A DNA stretch of 33,474 nt from Pirellulaceae bacterium (lineage in GTDB: Bacteria; Planctomycetota; Planctomycetia; Pirellulales; Pirellulaceae), in contig JAUXWY010000507.1 in NCBI GenBank assembly GCA_030681235.1, positions 1 through 33,474 of the forward strand, in the 5' to 3' direction. The notes under the pieces were generated by a model. It had not been told where the DNA came from and made no database searches. It saw only the letters and a list, made by a program, of their open reading frames with translations. A program made the translations under genes and the position numbers. This document shows, one piece after another, positions 30,751 through 33,474 of this stretch; positions within the stretch are counted from its first letter, which is position 1; every line of letters starts with the position of its first letter.

Positions 30751-33474
30751 CTACCGATTTCTGGAAATAGAAGGTAACGGTTGAATGGAATTGACTGCCG
30801 TTTGGCTCCGCTGCATCCGCGACAAAGTCTCTTCCATTCGATAAAACTGATTCAACAAACGGTTCTGGTAAGATTCCAATCGTTGCGTTTGCGAAGTGAT
30901 CCGGTCGTTGACCGTTTCGATCTGACGCTGCAACGTGGAGTTGCGATTCAACAACACCGAGTTGTCGATACCGGCCAAACGATCCGTCACAGCCGTGAAG
31001 CGAGCCGCGACACCCGTGTTTTCAGCTTCGAAGAACTGAGCCACGGCGGTCGGATTCTGATCGAGAGCTTGGTCAAACTTCGCTTTATCAAACTTCAACG
31101 TCCGGGTTTCTGCATCAAAATCGATGCCAACCTCGCGCAGGCTGCGAATGGTCCCTGCCCCGGTGAAGGTCGCCGACGCGAGTCGGTTCAAATCTTGCTC
31201 GACTCGCAGGGCTTCGGTTGTGCCGAACAACACACCCGTCTTGATTTGAACTCCGGCCGCAGTCGGCGTCGATTCAAATTTCGTCAAATCCTTCAATTTG
31301 GTCGCGATACCGTTGAACTGATCGACAAACAGCTGAACCGCGTTACCAATGGCCGACCGATCAGTCTCGACGGAGATTGTGACCGGCGACGAGCTCGTGC
31401 TGTTCACGGTAAAGTCAACGTTGGGCACGAGACCAGTGAAGGTATTTGAGCTTGACGACAGGAGTAGCGATGACGCGCTGTCCGGCGGACCAAATTGCAC
31501 CAAAGCGTCTTGCCCACGAGTCACCTGGTTGAATCCCAAATTCAACGAGTTGTTGAGCCAAATGTTTCCTTTGTTGCCCGTTCGTTGACTTGTTAGATTG
31601 AGTCGGTACCCAACCCCATCAAAAAACCGGGTCGCACGGACGTTCGCGCCCGCGTCATTGATCTTGGTAATCAAGTCATCTAACGTATCGGTAGCACTGA
31701 CCTCGATCGATGTTCGCTGGGAACCCTCAAGTGTCAGGCTGCCGTTCTGATCGGTTCCGGTGCCCGAAATCCCCAAGTTTGTTGCCGCCCGGCTATTTCC
31801 GACATCGGTGATCGTAAATGTACCCGTGCCCAAGGCGGTATCGACGAGCCGAATGCCGTTGCCCTCAGCGTTGATAGAAGCTTGGACGCCAATCCCTAGG
31901 CTATTGACGGCGTCCAGAACGTCGCCGATCGTCGACGCTCCCAAGACCGACAAGTTAACGGCCGCTGAAACGCCCTGAGTATTTTTGATTAGAAACGACC
32001 CGTTTGTTACGCCGCTGCGGAAGTCCGCCAACTTGGTGTTGCGGTTGACCGTTTGCAAGTCCAAGGCCGACGAGCTGGCCACGGTCGAAGTGGTGGTCTG
32101 AGCGATCCGCAACTTCGTGGCGGTTCCCAGACCATCGACACCGTTGGCAATGATCAACGAACCAGTGCCGCCGCTCTCGTCGCGGATTTCGAATCCCGTG
32201 CGATTGCTATTCAGCACCGCTTTTACGGAGATGCCTGCAGTGTTATTGATGGTATTCAACACGTCATCCAAAGTGGACGCGGTCGAAAGATTGACATTCG
32301 CCGAATTCCCGGACCGATCCGTAATGGAAAGAACGCCCAGCGTCCCCAAGCCTTGCCCGCCGCCAAGTCGCGACAACAACACGGTGTCCAAACCGGATTG
32401 AATCCGCCTGCCAGTCAACGTTCCGCCGGAGCCATTCCCGTTGATGCCCAAGTCCGTCGCTGCGGTACTTCCGACACCATTGCTCACGCTAAAACTACCG
32501 CCGCCCGAGGTCAGATCGAGTATTTCAAGTCGATCCCCCGAAGCGCTGATCTGGGCTTGAACACGAGTGGGTGCCGCCGCATTGATCAAGTCGACCACTT
32601 GTCCCAAGGTGGTGGATGTCCCGAAATTGACATCCACGTTGGCTCCTCCATCGGCCAAGCCGATTGAGATCGCGGCGTTACCGCTTTTGAACGCCACACC
32701 GTTCCCGTTATTCAACGTGGAGAGCACCGTATCGTCCGACAAGGAAACAATATCGGCACCCATTGCGGAACTGGCGGCAACATTGATCCCCGACAGCCCC
32801 AAATCAAACGCCGTCGATCCGCCGCCCACTTCTTGGACGCGGAGATTGGCTGTCGTTTGACCGGTTTGATCAACCAACTCGAAGCGATCACCACTAGCGC
32901 GTATCTCGACACTGATGTCGGAGTTGTTGTTGATCGCCCGAACCACGTCTTCCACTGTTTTTGTCTGCCGAAGATCGATCACCGCTGTCGCGCCACTGCG
33001 GTCGGTGATACGAATCTGGCCTCGCTCGACGCCCGTTGCGCCGTTGAGTCGATCCAAATCCATTGGCTGATTGAATAACCCGCCTTTTTGGAACGAAAGA
33101 GTTCCCGATCCGACCGGAGTCGTCAGCGAGGCGATTGGCGAGCTGAGAAGTTGATTTGTCTCGGCCTTCCGAATTGGAGTAAGATTGAAGCTGCCGACCG
33201 CCGGTATTCCGTTGCGAACGGCTGTGATCGAGTCGCTCGATGAATTCACTTTGACCGATTTGAAGACCGAGTTAGTCCCCGTCAATCGCTTGGCGGACAA
33301 TTCCAAAGATATGACCAGTTTTGTCAGGTCCGTGATCGCTGTTTGTTGATTGGAAAGACCTTGAGCTCGGAGTGCCAAACGGGCTCGCGGACGTCCGGCA
33401 ATGTCCACCAATTGTCGGACCGTGTCGCCAATATTAATCCCCGAGATTAGTCCAACGGAGGATTGAATGCCTGA
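30751..33474 (-). CDS. fliD: Flagellar cap protein FliD, expanded, 5' end outside the window
   Basis: At least 907 residues (E. coli FliD has 468). The frame runs to the window edge: the last bases encode SGIQSSVGLISGINIGDTVRQ, the typical FliD N-terminus (GLxSGxDxxxLV), so the true start lies just beyond 33474 and any start near 33411 would cut it. FliD caps the filament tip and guides flagellin assembly. After the N-terminal domain there are at least four flagellin-IN-like repeats, each with a STLDDVLNTINN-like helix and an ...SGDRLEILDxTG-like strand, ending in D-L-G-I/L linkers. The C-terminal FliD domain (VDQFNGIATKLKDLTKFES, REVGIDFDAETRTLKFDKAKFDQAL) and a final coiled coil (RITSQTQRLESYQNRLLNQFYRMEETLS) complete it. 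fliS follows 6 bases after. Confidence 0.95.
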   Translation of the reverse strand, partial: SGIQSSVGLISGINIGDTVRQLVDIAGRPRARLALRAQGLSNQQTAITDLTKLVISLELSAKRLTGTNSVFKSVKVNSSSDSITAVRNGIPAVGSFNLTPIRKAETNQLLSSPIASLTTPVGSGTLSFQKGGLFNQPMDLDRLNGATGVERGQIRITDRSGATAVIDLRQTKTVEDVVRAINNNSDISVEIRASGDRFELVDQTGQTTANLRVQEVGGGSTAFDLGLSGINVAASSAMGADIVSLSDDTVLSTLNNGNGVAFKSGNAAISIGLADGGANVDVNFGTSTTLGQVVDLINAAAPTRVQAQISASGDRLEILDLTSGGGSFSVSNGVGSTAATDLGINGNGSGGTLTGRRIQSGLDTVLLSRLGGGQGLGTLGVLSITDRSGNSANVNLSTASTLDDVLNTINNTAGISVKAVLNSNRTGFEIRDESGGTGSLIIANGVDGLGTATKLRIAQTTTSTVASSSALDLQTVNRNTKLADFRSGVTNGSFLIKNTQGVSAAVNLSVLGASTIGDVLDAVNSLGIGVQASINAEGNGIRLVDTALGTGTFTITDVGNSRAATNLGISGTGTDQNGSLTLEGSQRTSIEVSATDTLDDLITKINDAGANVRATRFFDGVGYRLNLTSQRTGNKGNIWLNNSLNLGFNQVTRGQDALVQFGPPDSASSLLLSSSSNTFTGLVPNVDFTVNSTSSSPVTISVETDRSAIGNAVQLFVDQFNGIATKLKDLTKFESTPTAAGVQIKTGVLFGTTEALRVEQDLNRLASATFTGAGTIRSLREVGIDFDAETRTLKFDKAKFDQALDQNPTAVAQFFEAENTGVAARFTAVTDRLAGIDNSVLLNRNSTLQRQIETVNDRITSQTQRLESYQNRLLNQFYRMEETLSRMQRSQTAVNSIQPLPSISRNR

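Overview
The window reads as chromosomal DNA of a planctomycete, most likely Pirellulaceae (Rhodopirellula-like). The clearest sign is the adjacent pair of a giant PSCyt1/DUF1549/DUF1553 haem protein and a Tat-exported DUF1501 protein, a hallmark of that phylum. Other signs are secreted carboxypeptidase-regulatory-like and secretin-like repeat proteins, a PurS-PurL fusion and an enlarged FliD. No rRNA, tRNA, CRISPR array, transposase or phage structural gene was found.

Layout. 187-4073: three tightly packed plus-strand genes, a cysteine-rich NHL-type propeller, a PhnD-like binding protein and a PQQ-type propeller. The last two appear joined by a candidate -1 frameshift site: a run of nine A, an 8-nt spacer and a stem-loop. 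4151-4924: a membrane-anchored alpha/beta hydrolase. 4940-7232: an accessory-looking patch with a decayed minus-strand ORF and an OLD-like ATPase/TOPRIM nuclease, a likely phage-defence gene. 7229-10036: a large secreted protein of Ig-like repeats. 10106-14766: a divergent pair, a DUF4139-like protein (minus) and a protein with four W-x-[DE]-N-G-G modules (plus), sharing a control region with a perfect palindrome. 14770-19657: the DUF1501/PSD1 operon on minus. 19952-22553: mscL, a methyltransferase (minus) and rpsD, with two copies of a 92-120 bp palindromic dispersed repeat after mscL and after rpsD. 22966-25634: a lemA and M48 protease operon. 25730-28765: purL. 28843-33474: a minus-strand run of fliD (cut by the window edge), fliS and moeA.

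How the genes work together. Housekeeping functions (rpsD, purL, moeA, mscL, flagellar cap and chaperone) are interleaved with planctomycete-specific exported proteins. LemA/M48 are translationally coupled (ATGA overlap), as are the OLD-like gene and the downstream repeat protein. PSD1/DUF1501 and fliD/fliS are separated by only 10 and 6 bases. The most unusual signal is the frameshift arrangement at 2876-2915, followed by the WxENGG repeat protein, the dispersed palindromes and the OLD-like gene. All assignments come from reading sequence and translations; no database search or folding program was run.
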